From NCBI RefSeq assembly GCF_004664715.2, contig NC_051069.1, forward strand, positions 6,525,501 to 6,589,500: 64,000 nucleotides of DNA, read 5' to 3'. This DNA comes from Peromyscus leucopus. Lineage: Eukaryota > Chordata > Mammalia > Rodentia > Cricetidae. Both the position numbers and the translations under genes were made by a program. Below are positions 23,887 through 34,110 of this stretch, piece after piece. Position 1 is the stretch's first letter. Each line of letters begins with the position of its first letter. The notes beneath the pieces were generated by a model. That model was not told the DNA's origin and did not search any database. It was given only the letters and a program-made list of their open reading frames with translations.

Positions 23887-24099
23887 AATTTTTTTTTCAT
23901 GTGTGGGTGTTTTGCCTGCGTGTATGTCTGTGCACCGAATGCATGCCTGGTGCCATGGAAGCCAGAAGAGAATACCAAATCCCCTGGAACTGAAGTTATA
24001 GACAACTGTGAGCTGCCAGGTGGGTGCTGGGAATTGAACTCAGGTCTTTCAGAACAGCAGCCAGTGCTCTTAACCTCTGAGTCATCTATCCAGCCCCCT
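23887..24099 (-). mobile_element. B3 SINE with target duplication
   Basis: Flanked by 'aaaagtataat' on both sides, which fixes the insertion. Body 'gtgggtgctgggaattgaac' and 'ctgagtcatctatccagccc'. Confidence 0.9.
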
Positions 24100-24457
24100 A
24101 AAAGTATAATGTTTAAGAGTGAAGGGACCAGCAAGGGCAAAAACAAGTCACAGAAGTTTGGGGGACCTCTGGCCTTAGCTTCAGTGTGGTCTGATGCCTA
24201 AGATAGGAAACGAGAGGTGGACCTGACATCAAAGCGTCCAGCACAAACCAAGGTGAGATAGGCCTGATCTCATGCCTGGCCTCTCCCGGGGCTGCCTGCT
24301 CCTCTGCCTTCTGGGCCTCCGTCGCACTTGGAGGAATGTGAACTCCATGCACACGTGGACTCACAGGAGGAGGGTGTGTAAAAGCACGAGAAACACCCTT
24401 GGCAAGATTAGAGGAAAGGACTCAGAAATAAAAATAGCTGATGATTTAATGTGGATT

Positions 24458-24562
24458 TTTTTTCTGAGACAGGGTCTTACCAGGTAACTGACCAGCTGGC
24501 TTCCAACACACAAAGATCCTCCCAAGCACCAAGATGAGGGTGTATACCATACACCTGGCTCT
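24458..24562 (-). mobile_element. B1 SINE, old
   Basis: 'tctgagacagggtcttacca' to 'atacacctggct'. Confidence 0.6.
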
Positions 24563-24754
24563 TAGTTGAGACACAGGAATCTTCTTAACATTGGCCCCAA
24601 AGTCAAACAGACAAAGGAAAAGAAAATAACCACCCTACTGCATATTCTCTCTCACTCCCCAGAAGCATTCAAATAAAGGAAAACGGTTTTGTGTTGGGGG
24701 TCTTTATGTTCCCTCAAGGCTGGGACCCCAAACTAGATGACCATCCCTACCTTC

Positions 24755-24835
24755 ATTCACTCTAGCACACATTCACTCTGTGATCTTGGACGAGCCACCA
24801 GCCTTAACCTCATCCATAAAATAAGGAGTGGAACG
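24755..24835 (+). repeat. MIR-like fragment
   Basis: 'ctctgtgatcttggacgagc' and 'aacctcatccataaaataag' follow the MIR core order. Confidence 0.45.
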
Positions 24836-25149
24836 GAATTCTCTTTCTCAGGCCTGCTCCAGGCCCCTGTTCTGCCTCACTGGTAGTTATGAGGGCTGGA
24901 AGAGGCCAAACTACATAAGCAAGCCTTTCTCTAAACACTCTAGAATCAGCAGACAGCCTCCAGCGCTGCGAGCAGGCTGGAGCCGAAGTTGTGTGCACAG
25001 ACTCTGTGCTCAGCACTGGGGCAGGAGCCCAGAGCAGCCTTTCTCAGCAGCCTGTTTTAAATATGTCACCCATTCTTCTCCCTCTGAGCACTCTGTCCTT
25101 CCCCTTCATATCTGACCTGACCATGACTCACCCCTGTAATCCACTTGGT

Positions 25150-25262
25150 TAGTAACTCTCTACACCAATAAATCACAGACTGCAAGAAGACAGGACACGT
25201 GCTCTACTTTCCACTGCTTCAGGCAAGGCCCGGCACACAGTAGGTCCTCAACGTGTTAGGTG
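25150..25262 (+). repeat. L2/MIR 3' end
   Basis: 'ggcccggcacacagtaggtc' then 'ctcaacgtg' is the conserved L2-type terminus. Confidence 0.5.
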
Positions 25263-25264
25263 AA

Positions 25265-27100
25265 GAGAATCAGGTGGCGAGAGTAGGACTAGCCTTTTTA
25301 TAAGCTGAGTGGTCCTGGGCTAAGAGCATCACTCAGTGAGTGGCTACAGACACCCTGGGCTGGGTCCTCCAGCACATTCCACCCCCCCACCCCACCCCCC
25401 AAAAAAACTGTGTGGTTACCTGAAAGCAGCTCTAATTCCAGCCCATTCTATGGCCCCCTGCAGGACCCGTTACCACCTTGAACCTCAGTCACAACAGTCT
25501 AATGGGGATCCTGGAAGGAAGGACTTTTAATGACCTTCTAGCTCACCTAAGCTCCAGCCAAGTCCTAGCATGTTTGAGCACTCCACGGGTCCCAGGTCTC
25601 TGACGACTCTTACCAACCTTTTTGTCTAGCCAGCACTTTGGGGAGGGAGGATCCCAGACGAGGGACATGCAGCCTTTACACTTGCAGGGAGGGAGGGCTC
25701 GAAAACATGGTCGCCTCCCGGTTCTAACAGCTCTTGTGTCCAAAGCGGTGGAGAGCCAAGGCAGGGAGGGAATAACACAAACATTCTCCAGGAACAACCT
25801 CTGCATGCTTCTCCGGGGCCCTTGCCCAGCCAACTTCTCAGGTCCTCTGCCCCTCAGACACTCGTCCAGTCCCACCCTGGCCTTGTTATCAGGCATGCCT
25901 CTAGCCAGGCTGGAGTTCTAGGAGGAACACCTAATACCTTGCTCGTCCTTGGACCCACGGGACAGAACACTGGCTAAGGCAAGGACACCAACTCAGACCA
26001 ACCAGGAGATGCTGTTTCCCAGGTCGGGGGTGGGGTTGAAGTGCAAAAGGGCCTGTGGCAGAGAGACCCTGATTTTCCATTCAGAGGCAGGCTCCAGCAA
26101 GGGCCCCAAAACCTCTGCCCTCCATCCTTCTCAAAACCTTTTCTAGGCTCAAGATTAGTAACAGAAAGCTGAGGAGTCCTCGAAGTCTACAGACAGACAT
26201 TTGCTCCCTACTCCAGCAGCCTGCCACATCTGTTCCCCCCTGATCTGTGCCCTGCCCCCTCCCCGCTGACTCTCATCTTGGAGAGGGCTCCCTGGCTTTG
26301 TTCTGTTTGCCTTTAAAACAAAGGATAGAGGCAATTAGTGCTAATTCAACAGTTCTACAGAAGGGGAAAAGCTTCCTGTTTTACCTGTCTGGTTCCATGG
26401 GCACCCTAAACACCCCATGGTTTTGTTCTGCTGGGTGTGTGAGGGGCTGAGGTGGAGTGCCTTGGGGAACATTTGAGTGTGCAAGTGCCTTGCTCACCGG
26501 ACAGAGTGGGACGAGTGTGCAGGACAAACTGAGCAGCTCAGAACCCTGGCTGTGTGGCTTGCTGCCCTCAGCAACTTTGAGAAACTTGCTCAAGCCCTGC
26601 CCCACAGTCTCCTACCTGTAGGACCAGAGTGAAGGGAACTGCCATCCCCTGTATGGTTTGGAGACCAGGATTCTGGGATTGGTGTTTTGTGACCACTAAA
26701 TATCAGCCATTTTTAGAAATGGAAGTCCAGGGGGAGGCTTCAGAAAATCTCATTTCTCCTCTCACAAAATAGTGACTTTGAGATGAGAACGTTTAGCAAA
26801 ACCAGCCCTGCTCTGGACTGAGCAAACACAGCAACTCAGATCCCAGGAACTTCCTGATGAAGCTGGTAAGGCTGTTACTCAATACAAATCCCTTTTCAGG
26901 AGGATTACTTCACCTCCCATTCAGGCTCCTGCTTAGAAAAGAAAATCCTAGGGAACCGTGGAGAATCCCAACGGGACACTAAAAACAAAGACCAACAGGT
27001 CAGATGTCTAGCCAACCTGGAGAGAGGGCTTTATGGGGGGTGGGGGGGAGTGACAGATTTCATGAAGACTTCCCATAGCAGACCCCAGCTGTGCAACGCC
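25265..27100. other. Unassigned sequence proximal to exon 2
   Basis: Almost free of rodent-specific repeats. It includes a C-rich tract at 25381-25400 and a G-rich run near 27035. No exon found. It borders the triple CRE and may contain intronic regulatory sequence. Confidence 0.5.
25381..25400 (-). other. Potential G-quadruplex tract
   Basis: The plus strand has three long C-runs separated by single A bases, so the minus (Dapk2 sense) strand has G-runs of 6, 4 and 7. Confidence 0.45.
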
Positions 27101-27106
27101 CGCTTC

Positions 27107-27130
27107 TGACGTCATGACGTCATGACGTCA
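27107..27130. promoter_or_regulatory. Three fused consensus CRE palindromes
   Basis: Three perfect TGACGTCA octamers follow one another with no spacer, in Dapk2 intron 2, 172 bp downstream of exon 2. Each is the full CREB/ATF site and is palindromic. The adjacent sequence is not a recognised SINE. Whether it is a regulatory cluster or a chance 8-bp tandem expansion cannot be decided from one genome. Confidence 0.7.
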
Positions 27131-27301
27131 TTTCCAGAGAGACAAGATCTGCAGAGATGCCCATGAGGATGAATAAACCTCAGGCTTCTTTTGAAAGCTT
27201 CCCAAAAGCCCTGTGACAAGTCCAGCTTTACAACCCCAATCAACGAACAGAACAGTCAGTGGGTCCACGTATACCCCTCCACCTCTCACGCAATCTCTTA
27301 C

Positions 27302-27378
27302 CTCCCCAGCTCCTCTCCGATGTCATAAAAATCCTCCACCTTCTGCTGCTTGAACGTCTCCATGTTTGGGCTCCTCAT
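27302..27378 (-). CDS. Dapk2: Dapk2 exon 2, start of coding sequence (N-terminus of DAP kinase 2)
   Basis: DAPK2 is a calcium/calmodulin-regulated serine/threonine kinase of the DAP kinase family that acts in apoptosis and autophagy and is prominent in granulocytes. Seen here: the full exon runs 27399 to 27302 on the minus strand, between a TTTCAG acceptor and a GTAAGA donor. From the ATG at 27378-27376 it reads MRSPNMETFKQQ, then KVEDFYDIGEELG, and ends two bases into the next codon. This is the segment just before the glycine-rich ATP loop (GSGQFA in the family), which must lie in the next exon. As I recall, the human and mouse proteins begin five residues further upstream (M-F/V-QAS-M). 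Here that upstream codon is CTG, so I start at the next Met. A second Met five codons on has a better Kozak context (A at -3, G at +4). Identity is near certain; the exact start is not. Confidence 0.95.
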
Positions 27379-27399
27379 CGAGGCCTGGACCAGACAATC
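27379..27399 (-). other. Dapk2: Dapk2 exon 2, 5' UTR part
   Basis: These 21 bases lie between the splice acceptor and the chosen ATG. In the main reading frame they encode D-C-L-V-Q-A-S, so the frame is open through the exon start. The codon at the expected upstream start (27390-27388) is CTG followed by GTC. An in-frame TGA in exon 1 and the lack of any in-frame ATG after it mean that translation cannot begin upstream at an AUG. Confidence 0.85.
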
Positions 27400-27579
27400 C
27401 TGAAATGGAAAGAAACCTAAGCTTAAGATGGCCATGCCAATTAGCACAAGCCTAGAAGTCTGAGTTTGAAAAGCAACCGACTACAAGTGAGAAAAGAGTT
27501 TAAGTTACCCACAGCCTTGATTCCTTAAGAACCGGTCTGTGTGAGCGTCTCATGTGTGGCTGATGATGTATAGTGTCCT

Positions 27580-27985
27580 GGCTACTTTCATGTCAACGGC
27601 CCAAGCTAGAGTTATCTGAGAGGAGGGAACCTCAAATGAGAAAATGCCTTCACAAGATCCGGCTGTAAGGCATTTTTCTTAATTAGGGAGTGATGGGGGA
27701 GGGCCCAGCCCATTGTGGGTGTTTCCATTTCTGGGCTGGTGGTCCTGGGTTCTCTAAGAAAGCAGGCTGAGCAAGCCATGATGAGCAATCCAGTAAGCAG
27801 CTCCCCTCCATGGCTTCTGCATCAGCTCCTGCCTCTCGGGTTCCTGCCTGCTTGAGTCCCTGCCCCGACTTCCTTCAGTGATGAACAGTGATGTGGAAGT
27901 GTGTAAACCACACAAACGCTTCCCCCCCCACACACTGCTCTTGCCACGGTCTTTCACCACAGCAACAGAAACTCGAAGACATAGT
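27580..27985 (-). repeat. URR1-like rodent repeat
   Basis: 'tactttcatgtcaacggccc' to 'ccacagcaacagaaactcg', the reverse complement of the class seen at 5196. It begins about 180 bp upstream of exon 2 on the gene strand. Confidence 0.6.
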
Positions 27986-27999
27986 TTTTAGTCCTCTCT

Positions 28000-28215
28000 T
28001 TATATTGTATTTTTATTTATTTACGTGCATGCGTATGTGTTTATAGGTGGGTATGTGCACACAGGTACAGGTGCCAAGCAGGCCAGGTGAGAGCCGCAGA
28101 TGCCCTGCAGCTGGAGTTACCGGCAGTTGTGAACCCCTCCATGCATTCTGGGATCTCGGGTCCCCTGGAAGAGCAGGAGCAGGGGTTCTAACTGCTGAGC
28201 CATCTCCCCAAACCC
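28000..28215 (-). mobile_element. B3 SINE
   Basis: 'gtgtttataggtgggtatgt' to 'actgctgagccatctcccca'; diverged in the middle. Confidence 0.75.
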
Positions 28216-28252
28216 ATGATCTGATTCCTCTTAATTCTTTTTCTCCCCCCTG

Positions 28253-28383
28253 TCTTTTGTTTTTTGAGACAGGGTCTTGCTAGGAGTCTGTGCTGGTCTA
28301 GAACTCATTGGCTGGCCTTGAATTGGCAGTCATGCTCCTGCCCTAGCTTTCCCAGAGCTGAGATTACAGGCATGTACACCTGT
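28253..28383 (-). mobile_element. B1 SINE
   Basis: 'ttttttgagacagggtcttg' to 'attacaggcatgtacacc'; the 'tacag' form suggests an old copy. Confidence 0.75.
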
Positions 28384-28529
28384 CTCCAGTCTGTTAAGGT
28401 CTCCAGTCTGTTAAGGAAAGAGAAAAAAAAGAGTCCTCCCTGTTTGTTCGGCTTGGTCTGAGGAAGTTCACCGAGAAACAGAACCACAGGAACTTCAACT
28501 ACTTGTTCTACTGAGAAAAGAGAACATCT

Positions 28530-28622
28530 GCAGCCAGGAGTCTATGATCCCAGCACTGACAGGCAGAGGATGGAGGAGTCAAGGCCAGTCTAGACTCAAC
28601 AGTGAAACTTTGTCTCAAAGAG
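28530..28622 (+). mobile_element. B1 SINE fragment
   Basis: 'tgatcccagcactgacaggc' to 'aactttgtctcaaagagcc'. Confidence 0.6.
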
Positions 28623-28625
28623 CCA

Positions 28626-29240
28626 AGGGCTGGGCTGGAAGAGCTGGATCAGTGGTTAAGAGCACTTGCTGCCCTTCCAGAGGACCCGGGTTCAATTCCC
28701 AGCACCCCACAGTGGCTCACAATCATATGTAACTCCAGTTCTGGAGATCTGACACTTCTGGCGTCGGCTAGCACTGTGCACATGTGTGTTGGGGAATATT
28801 CCTTTACACGGTGTGAAGAGGGGTCATTATGACTGGTTTAACCAAAAGCTAAACAGTCAATAGCTAGGCAGGAGGAACAGATGGGACTTCTGGACAGAGA
28901 GCGCTCTGGGAGGAAGAAAGGCGGAGTCACCAGCAGACGGAGAGGAAGCAGGATGGGGAATACAGGGTAAAGATAACAGAACCACATAAAGGAACATAGA
29001 TTTAAAAATATGAATTAATTTAAGTTATAAGAACTAGTTATGAACAAGCCTAAGCTAAGGCTGAGTTAATAATAAGTCTCCTTGGGTTTTTTGTTTGTTT
29101 GGTTGGTTGGTTTTGGGTTTGTTTGGGTTTTTTTTTTTGTTGTTGTTGTTTGGTGAGCTGGTGGCCCAAAGAAAAATCCATTTACACATGTGATATGAGG
29201 GTAGAACACTCCTACACATAAAATAATATTTTAAAAGGCC
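28626..29240 (+). mobile_element. B2/B3 SINE interrupted by an LTR
   Basis: The head and body are at 28626-28786 ('gatcagtggttaagagcact'). The tail resumes at 29187 ('atatgagggtagaacact', 'cctacacataaaataat'). Confidence 0.8.
28787..29186 (+). mobile_element. Solo LTR (ERV2-type) in Dapk2 intron 1
   Basis: Starts TGTTGGGG and ends ATTTACA, with CATGTG immediately before (28781-28786) and after (29187-29192), a 6-bp target duplication. 'attcctttacac.gtgtgaa' near the start and 'ggcaatagctaggcagg'-type middle match the LTRs of the provirus at 48268-52021. A G/T-rich low-complexity stretch is at about 29090-29155. Non-coding. Confidence 0.75.
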
Positions 29241-29244
29241 AAAA

Positions 29245-29310
29245 TGTAGGGATGCAGCTCAGCGGTAGAATATATGCCCAGCATGTAAGACCCAGTTTTG
29301 CCTGGGTAAA
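29245..29310 (+). mobile_element. ID-like SINE fragment
   Basis: 'gatgcagctcagcggtagaa' and a degraded box B. Confidence 0.5.
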
Positions 29311-29420
29311 TTATTTAAGTCACCAGACACGTAGCTTTTCCATCTGTAAATTGGGGTCAATACTGTAAAAATCAATCTCACGTCATGCAATTGTTTGGTG
29401 AACGATTAAGTGCTGTGGAA
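29300..29420 (+). repeat. MIR-like SINE
   Basis: 'cttttccatctgtaaattgg' then 'ggtcaatact'. Confidence 0.5.
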
Positions 29421-29554
29421 AGACAAGGGATTATCATGACCTCAGCTCCCTTGGGGCTGGGCCACCCGATGGCGAGTCTGAACGGATTGGTAAATGCTCA
29501 CTCATCACCTTACAGAGAACATGGGTGGGGACAGTGTGACAAATTTAAAGAGCA

Positions 29555-29675
29555 CCAGGAGTCAGGAGCCTGAGGTGCTGGTTCCAGTACTACCCACATC
29601 TAGCTCTGTGACCTCATCACTTGGCGGAGGAACCCAGTTTCTCCATCTTTGGAACACAGCTACCTCTCCCTACAC
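29555..29675 (+). repeat. MIR-like SINE
   Basis: 'ctggttccagtactacccac' and 'agctctgtgacctcatcact'. Confidence 0.5.
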
Positions 29676-29679
29676 AGGG

Positions 29680-31145
29680 CACCTCAGCAAAAGACACAGG
29701 GCAGTTTGAGTCACAGGGGGCCCTCACTGTGGAGCGTGTATCTTCCCTTGCAATCCCCTTACCCAAAGAGCTCACCTAAAGACAGTACCCTGAGAACAGG
29801 GCCCCATTAGAGAGGACCAGCTGCCTTGGGATCATTAAGGGTCCTTAGCAAAGGTCTCTCGGCCCATTTTGGCTAGCATGGGCAGCTTTTCTCCCACCTA
29901 CCAATCAAATGTCAACTATACTCAGCCACGATCCTGAAAGACTGTCCTCTGAGGGATCATCACATAGGACCGGTCTCATCATCAAGAGACTGGGGCTGTT
30001 CTGGATCTCAGGGGGTGTATACATTTCTCCTTCTCACAAACCAGAGTCCCATCACCAAAATGCCCCCTCCTTCATCCTTTCTGTCAAAACACACAGATCC
30101 CTCAGACCCCTAGACAGAGCTGGCCTGGCTCCCAGGTCTCACTTTCAGGGCCACCTGCCGTGGACACCCATGACCCTTCATGTATCCTCTTCCTTCATGT
30201 CGACTGTACGGCCAGGGTGGGCCTGAGTGTGCACAGACATTAAAAAGAGCAAGCCTAGGCACAGGGCTAGGTTAGCATGGATTATCCCTGTCACCTACAG
30301 CTGGCACCCTTTCATCCTCTGTCCCTCATCTGTAAATGGAGACACCCTATCAGACATCCTAGCATCTACTTCATATACTACTGTGTGGATCCACCGCAAA
30401 AAAGATGTAAGATACTGGAGGCATACGGAGGATTCTCTTGCTGTCATAAATTGCCCCAGGGCACTATGTTTCTGTTTCCCATGGCATGAAGTCAATCAAT
30501 TCAACTCCCTTCTCAGGAAAAGGTTTTACGATCGACTCGAAGTTTGACTCCACCGGAATTGGACAATGAACCTGTCTTCACTATCACTGTCCCTGCAAGA
30601 CTCCTGAAACCAACTCCTTCCAAACAAACCATCCATCCAGCTCTTAGGGGAGGGCACCGATCTCACACAAACAGATAACACAGAAAACCCCTCAAAGTTC
30701 TGTTGGCAGGAACACGTGGAAGCGTGGCCCCAGAACAGCTATGAGCTTCCCGTGGTGAGAGGCCAGCTCCATTTGCCATCAGGAACTGAGCTGGATTCAC
30801 AGAAGCCCCAATTTCCCCCAGAAAAATGAACCAGGGTGTAGTGGAAGGCAAGAGAATTCAGACCCCGGTCAACCCCTCACTCCACACATCCATGTTACAG
30901 CTACAGTGAATCTTTCCCGTCTTCTCGGTTCACCCTGCCATGTCATACCTCCAGGAGGGCACCTTCCATGGGAAGCCCACCTGGTGGCTGTTCCATTCCC
31001 TCAGGGGACAGTGGCCCACGTGCTACCTTCTCTGTGAGGCTCTGTGACTCTGTTCTTCCCTTCTTCGAATTCTAGAAACCCCCCCGCAATAGGATCAGGT
31101 TGTAATTTTCTCATTCTAGATCATAATCTCTCTGCCTGTCTCAAA
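29680..31145. other. Unassigned intron 1 sequence
   Basis: No rodent SINE in 1.4 kb, which is rare here. Only a MIR trace near 30300-30395 ('ccctcatctgtaaatggaga'). No exon with splice sites was seen. Confidence 0.5.
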
Positions 31146-31149
31146 AAGG

Positions 31150-31372
31150 AAAGCAAAGGGATTGGAGAGATAGATCAGTGGTTAGAAGCACTGACTGCTC
31201 TTGCAAGGGACCTGGGTTCAATTTCCAGCATCCACATGGCGGCTCACAGCCATCTGTAACTGCAGGTTCAGGGGAATTGGCACCCTCTTCTTGCCTATGT
31301 GGGCACCAGGCACAAATGTGGCCCATTGATGACATGCAGGCAAAGCACACATACACATAGAAATAAATTTGG
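31150..31372 (+). mobile_element. B3 SINE
   Basis: 'gattggagagatagatcagt' to 'tacacatagaaataaattt'. Confidence 0.88.
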
Positions 31373-31469
31373 GAAAAAGACAAAGCCTGGATCCAACCCC
31401 AGCTCTGTGCCCTTCAGGGAGCACAAGATAGCTTTTCTGGGCTTCAAACTAACTTCCATGGAAAACAGG

Positions 31470-31820
31470 CCTAGTCAACCCTGATGGTGGCGAGTGTGTA
31501 GAGCACCCAGACACTGCCAGGGGAGATACGCACTGGGAAAAATCCCTCTGAGTCCTGTGGAACCGTTTCTGTGAACACACTGTGAGAAACCTGTGCAGCT
31601 GTTCTCCAGAACGGCCCATTTGTCAACAACTAAACTATTAGCAACAACTAAAAACTGGAACCATCAAGGAAAGAATAGATAGGCCCACTGGATACATACA
31701 CACAATGGAGTCACTAAGTGCTGTGGCATGGGCAAATCTCTCAAGCATGAAGAACAAAGGAAACCAGATCCCACAAAAAGATTATATACTGTCTGATTCA
31801 ATTTGGAGAAAACGTCTCCA
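31470..31820 (+). repeat. L1M-like ancient L1 remnant
   Basis: 'ctcaagcatgaagaacaaag' then 'gaaaccagatcccacaaaaa' and 'atactgtctgattcaatttg' follow the order of old L1 3' ends. Confidence 0.5.
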
Positions 31821-32010
31821 CAGGGCTGGGACATAGCTCAGTTAGCAGGGTATGTACGTAGCATGTATGAAGCCCTGGCTTCCATCCCCAGCACCAAATG
31901 CACTGGAGGTGGCTGGCACACACCTGTAATCCCAGCACTCAGGAGGTACCTTGAGTTTCAGGCCAGTGTGGGCTACAAGGTAAGACCCTGTCTCCAAAAA
32001 GAAAAATAAC
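31821..32010 (+). mobile_element. B4 SINE (ID-B1 fusion)
   Basis: 'gggctgggacatagctcagt' and 'tccatccccagcacc', then a B1 half to 'agaccctgtctccaaaaag'. Confidence 0.75.
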
Positions 32011-32051
32011 AGACACAAAGCAGCTGTAGCTACGATCCTCAGCACTCCGTA

Positions 32052-32185
32052 AACCAGACATGGTGGCTCATACTTAAAATCTCACCACTCTAGAGGAGGA
32101 GGCAGAGGAACCAGGAGTTCAAGGTCAGCCTCAGCTACATAATGAGTTCAAGATCAGCACGGGCTATATGAGACCCTGCGGGGGT
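32052..32185 (+). mobile_element. Old B1-type SINE
   Basis: 'accagacatggtggctcata' to 'gctatatgagaccctgcggg'. Confidence 0.6.
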
Positions 32186-32226
32186 GGTGAGAGTAAACTA
32201 ATATCTTCTTTATCCATTAAACCTAT

Positions 32227-32434
32227 TTTTTAGATTTATTTATCTTTATATGTATGGTTGCTTTGCCTGCATGTATGTCTATGCACCACATGTGTGTAGT
32301 GCCCAAAGAGGCCAGAGGGTGGCGTCAGATCCTCTGAACTGGAGTTAAAGATGGTTGTGAGCCATCTTGTGGGTGCTGGTAACAGAACCCAGGTCCTGTG
32401 CTCTTAACCACTGAGTCATCCATCTCTCCAGCCT
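32227..32434 (-). mobile_element. B3 SINE
   Basis: 'tttttagatttatttatctt' to 'gagtcatccatctctccagc'. Confidence 0.9.
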
Positions 32435-32474
32435 CCTAGTAAATATCTATTTTGTCAGTGCGATGGTACTTGTG

Positions 32475-32570
32475 GAATGCTTTGGGAGCCCATGAAGGCA
32501 AAGGCTGTATCATTCTCACCTCTGTCCCCTTGTAGTAGTGAATATACAGCAGGTACTCTATAAACAGTTG
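32475..32570 (+). repeat. L2 3' end
   Basis: 'gggagcccatgaaggcaaag' and 'atacagcaggtactctataa'. Confidence 0.5.
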
Positions 32571-33109
32571 ACTTGCAGTTAGTGCCCAGCCTCCTTTCTC
32601 AAGACCACAGCTCAGATACTTCACTGTCAAGTAAAACACCTAGTGGTGGCCTGGCACTCTCTCCTACCTAACAAACACCTCCACGAGATCAATTTGCATT
32701 TTACTTTAATTGGTAAATTCTCATGTACAGCAACTCTAAGGTATAATTATAACCACCAGCTTTGAAAAGCTGAAACCACCTATCACAGGCAACGGATATG
32801 ACTGTAACTTTTGACCAGAGACTCAGGCTACCAGCTCCAGACGTTCCAAAGATGACACCCATCTGGGTGTCCACATATCTCCCAAGGGAGCCTTGGGAAT
32901 CCACCTTCCTGCCAATGGCCCTAATACCAAGCAACAGTCTAGGCGGTAACACAGACCCCACAGAAAGGGACCTCACCGATACCTTTCCAGTTTAATCCCC
33001 TCTTCAGAAGTCAGCAGGGTGAGGAAGTGGGCCAGAGCACTCCCACACTATCCTTGCTGTGGACTGGGGTTTGGAGTCAAAACTCACCTCAAAACAAAAG
33101 TCTGAACCC

Positions 33110-33225
33110 ACTGGGGTCTGGTCTAAGTCGCTTGTTTGACAAAAGGAGGAATCTGAGGTCCAGACAGGGGAAGGGACTTGCCCACCATCACACAGCTGGG
33201 CGGTGAAGCTTCCCATAGCCACCCA
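33110..33225 (+). repeat. MIR-like fragment
   Basis: 'aggggaagggacttgcccac' and 'catcacacagctggg'. Confidence 0.45.
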
Positions 33226-33452
33226 ACTTCTTCAAGGTGGCTCCAAGGATTGGAAAGCCAGTGGCCTTCTGGGGGGACAACTTCAAGGTAGGAGTAGGTG
33301 CCCAGGTCTGGAACACCACCCCACATTCACTGTCTTCCCATATAGTCCAACCTCATCCTGCAATGTTAACTCTCTGAGTTTCTCACCCCACCTCACCCAA
33401 TTCCAGTAAGAGAAGCCAGGCTATGGCAGGGCAGGCAGTGGTTTGGCATACA

Positions 33453-33572
33453 TACACACACACACACACACACACCACCCTACCCCACACACACACCTAT
33501 GAAGACTCCTCAGACTCTTTGGAACATACATACACACATACACACACACACGCGCGCACGCGTGCACGCGCA

Positions 33573-33607
<35 letters not shown>

Positions 33608-33789
33608 CTATGAAGATTCCTCAGACTCTTTGGAACACACACACACACACACCTATGAATTCTTAGACTCTTTGAAACACACACATATACACACCTATGA
33701 AGACTCCTCAGATTCTTTGGAACACACACACACAAACACACACACATACACACACACACCCCTATGAAGACTCCTCAGACTCTTTGAAG

Positions 33790-33823
<34 letters not shown>

Positions 33824-33885
33824 TGAAGACTCCTCAGACTCTTTGGAACACACACACACACCTATGAATTCTTACTCTTTGGAAT

Positions 33886-33920
<35 letters not shown>

Positions 33921-33994
33921 AACACACACGCCTATGAAGACTCCTCAGACTCTTTGGAACACACACACACCTATGAATTCTTAGACTCTTTGGA

Positions 33995-34029
<35 letters not shown>

Positions 34030-34054
34030 TGAAGACTCCTCAGACTCTTTGAAG

Positions 34055-34103
<49 letters not shown>

Positions 34104-34110
34104 CTATGAA
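33453..34110 (+). repeat. Compound (CA)n / 29-bp satellite
   Basis: Eleven copies of a unit beginning 'cctatgaagactcctcagac' and continuing 'tctttggaa' alternate with CA tracts of varied length. Some units are shortened to 'cctatgaattcttagactct'. It lies in intron 1 about 0.9-1.5 kb from exon 1. Confidence 0.93.
33551..33582. other. Alternating purine-pyrimidine CG/CA block
   Basis: Inside the compound satellite, CGCG, CACG and GTGCACG steps alternate without break and flow into CA repeats. This is a textbook Z-DNA-prone composition. Confidence 0.6.

Larger units (their letters stand above)
1..27301 (-). other. Dapk2: Dapk2 intron 2 (partial)
   Basis: I looked on the minus strand for the next kinase exon (expected to encode SGQFAIVKKCREKS and onward) and saw none, so the intron continues past the left edge. 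It is filled with the repeats listed separately. Stretches without a recognised feature: 1-390, 4505-5190, 5580-5865, 6255-6920, 8425-11030, 11255-11730, 11860-12150, 12790-13650, 14250-14720, 15015-15445, 16015-16690, 16800-17190, 17720-18890, 20530-21890, 22130-22490, 23240-23700, 24100-24455 and 25265-27100. Confidence 0.85.

Noticed and set aside
1..27301. Further Dapk2 kinase exons (GSGQFAIVKK and downstream)
   Set aside because: I looked for the reverse complement of the expected coding sequence and found no match with splice sites. They must lie beyond the left edge.
33421..34052. His/Thr- and Cys/Val-rich frames
   Set aside because: Translations of CA/TG repeats and the 29-bp satellite unit.
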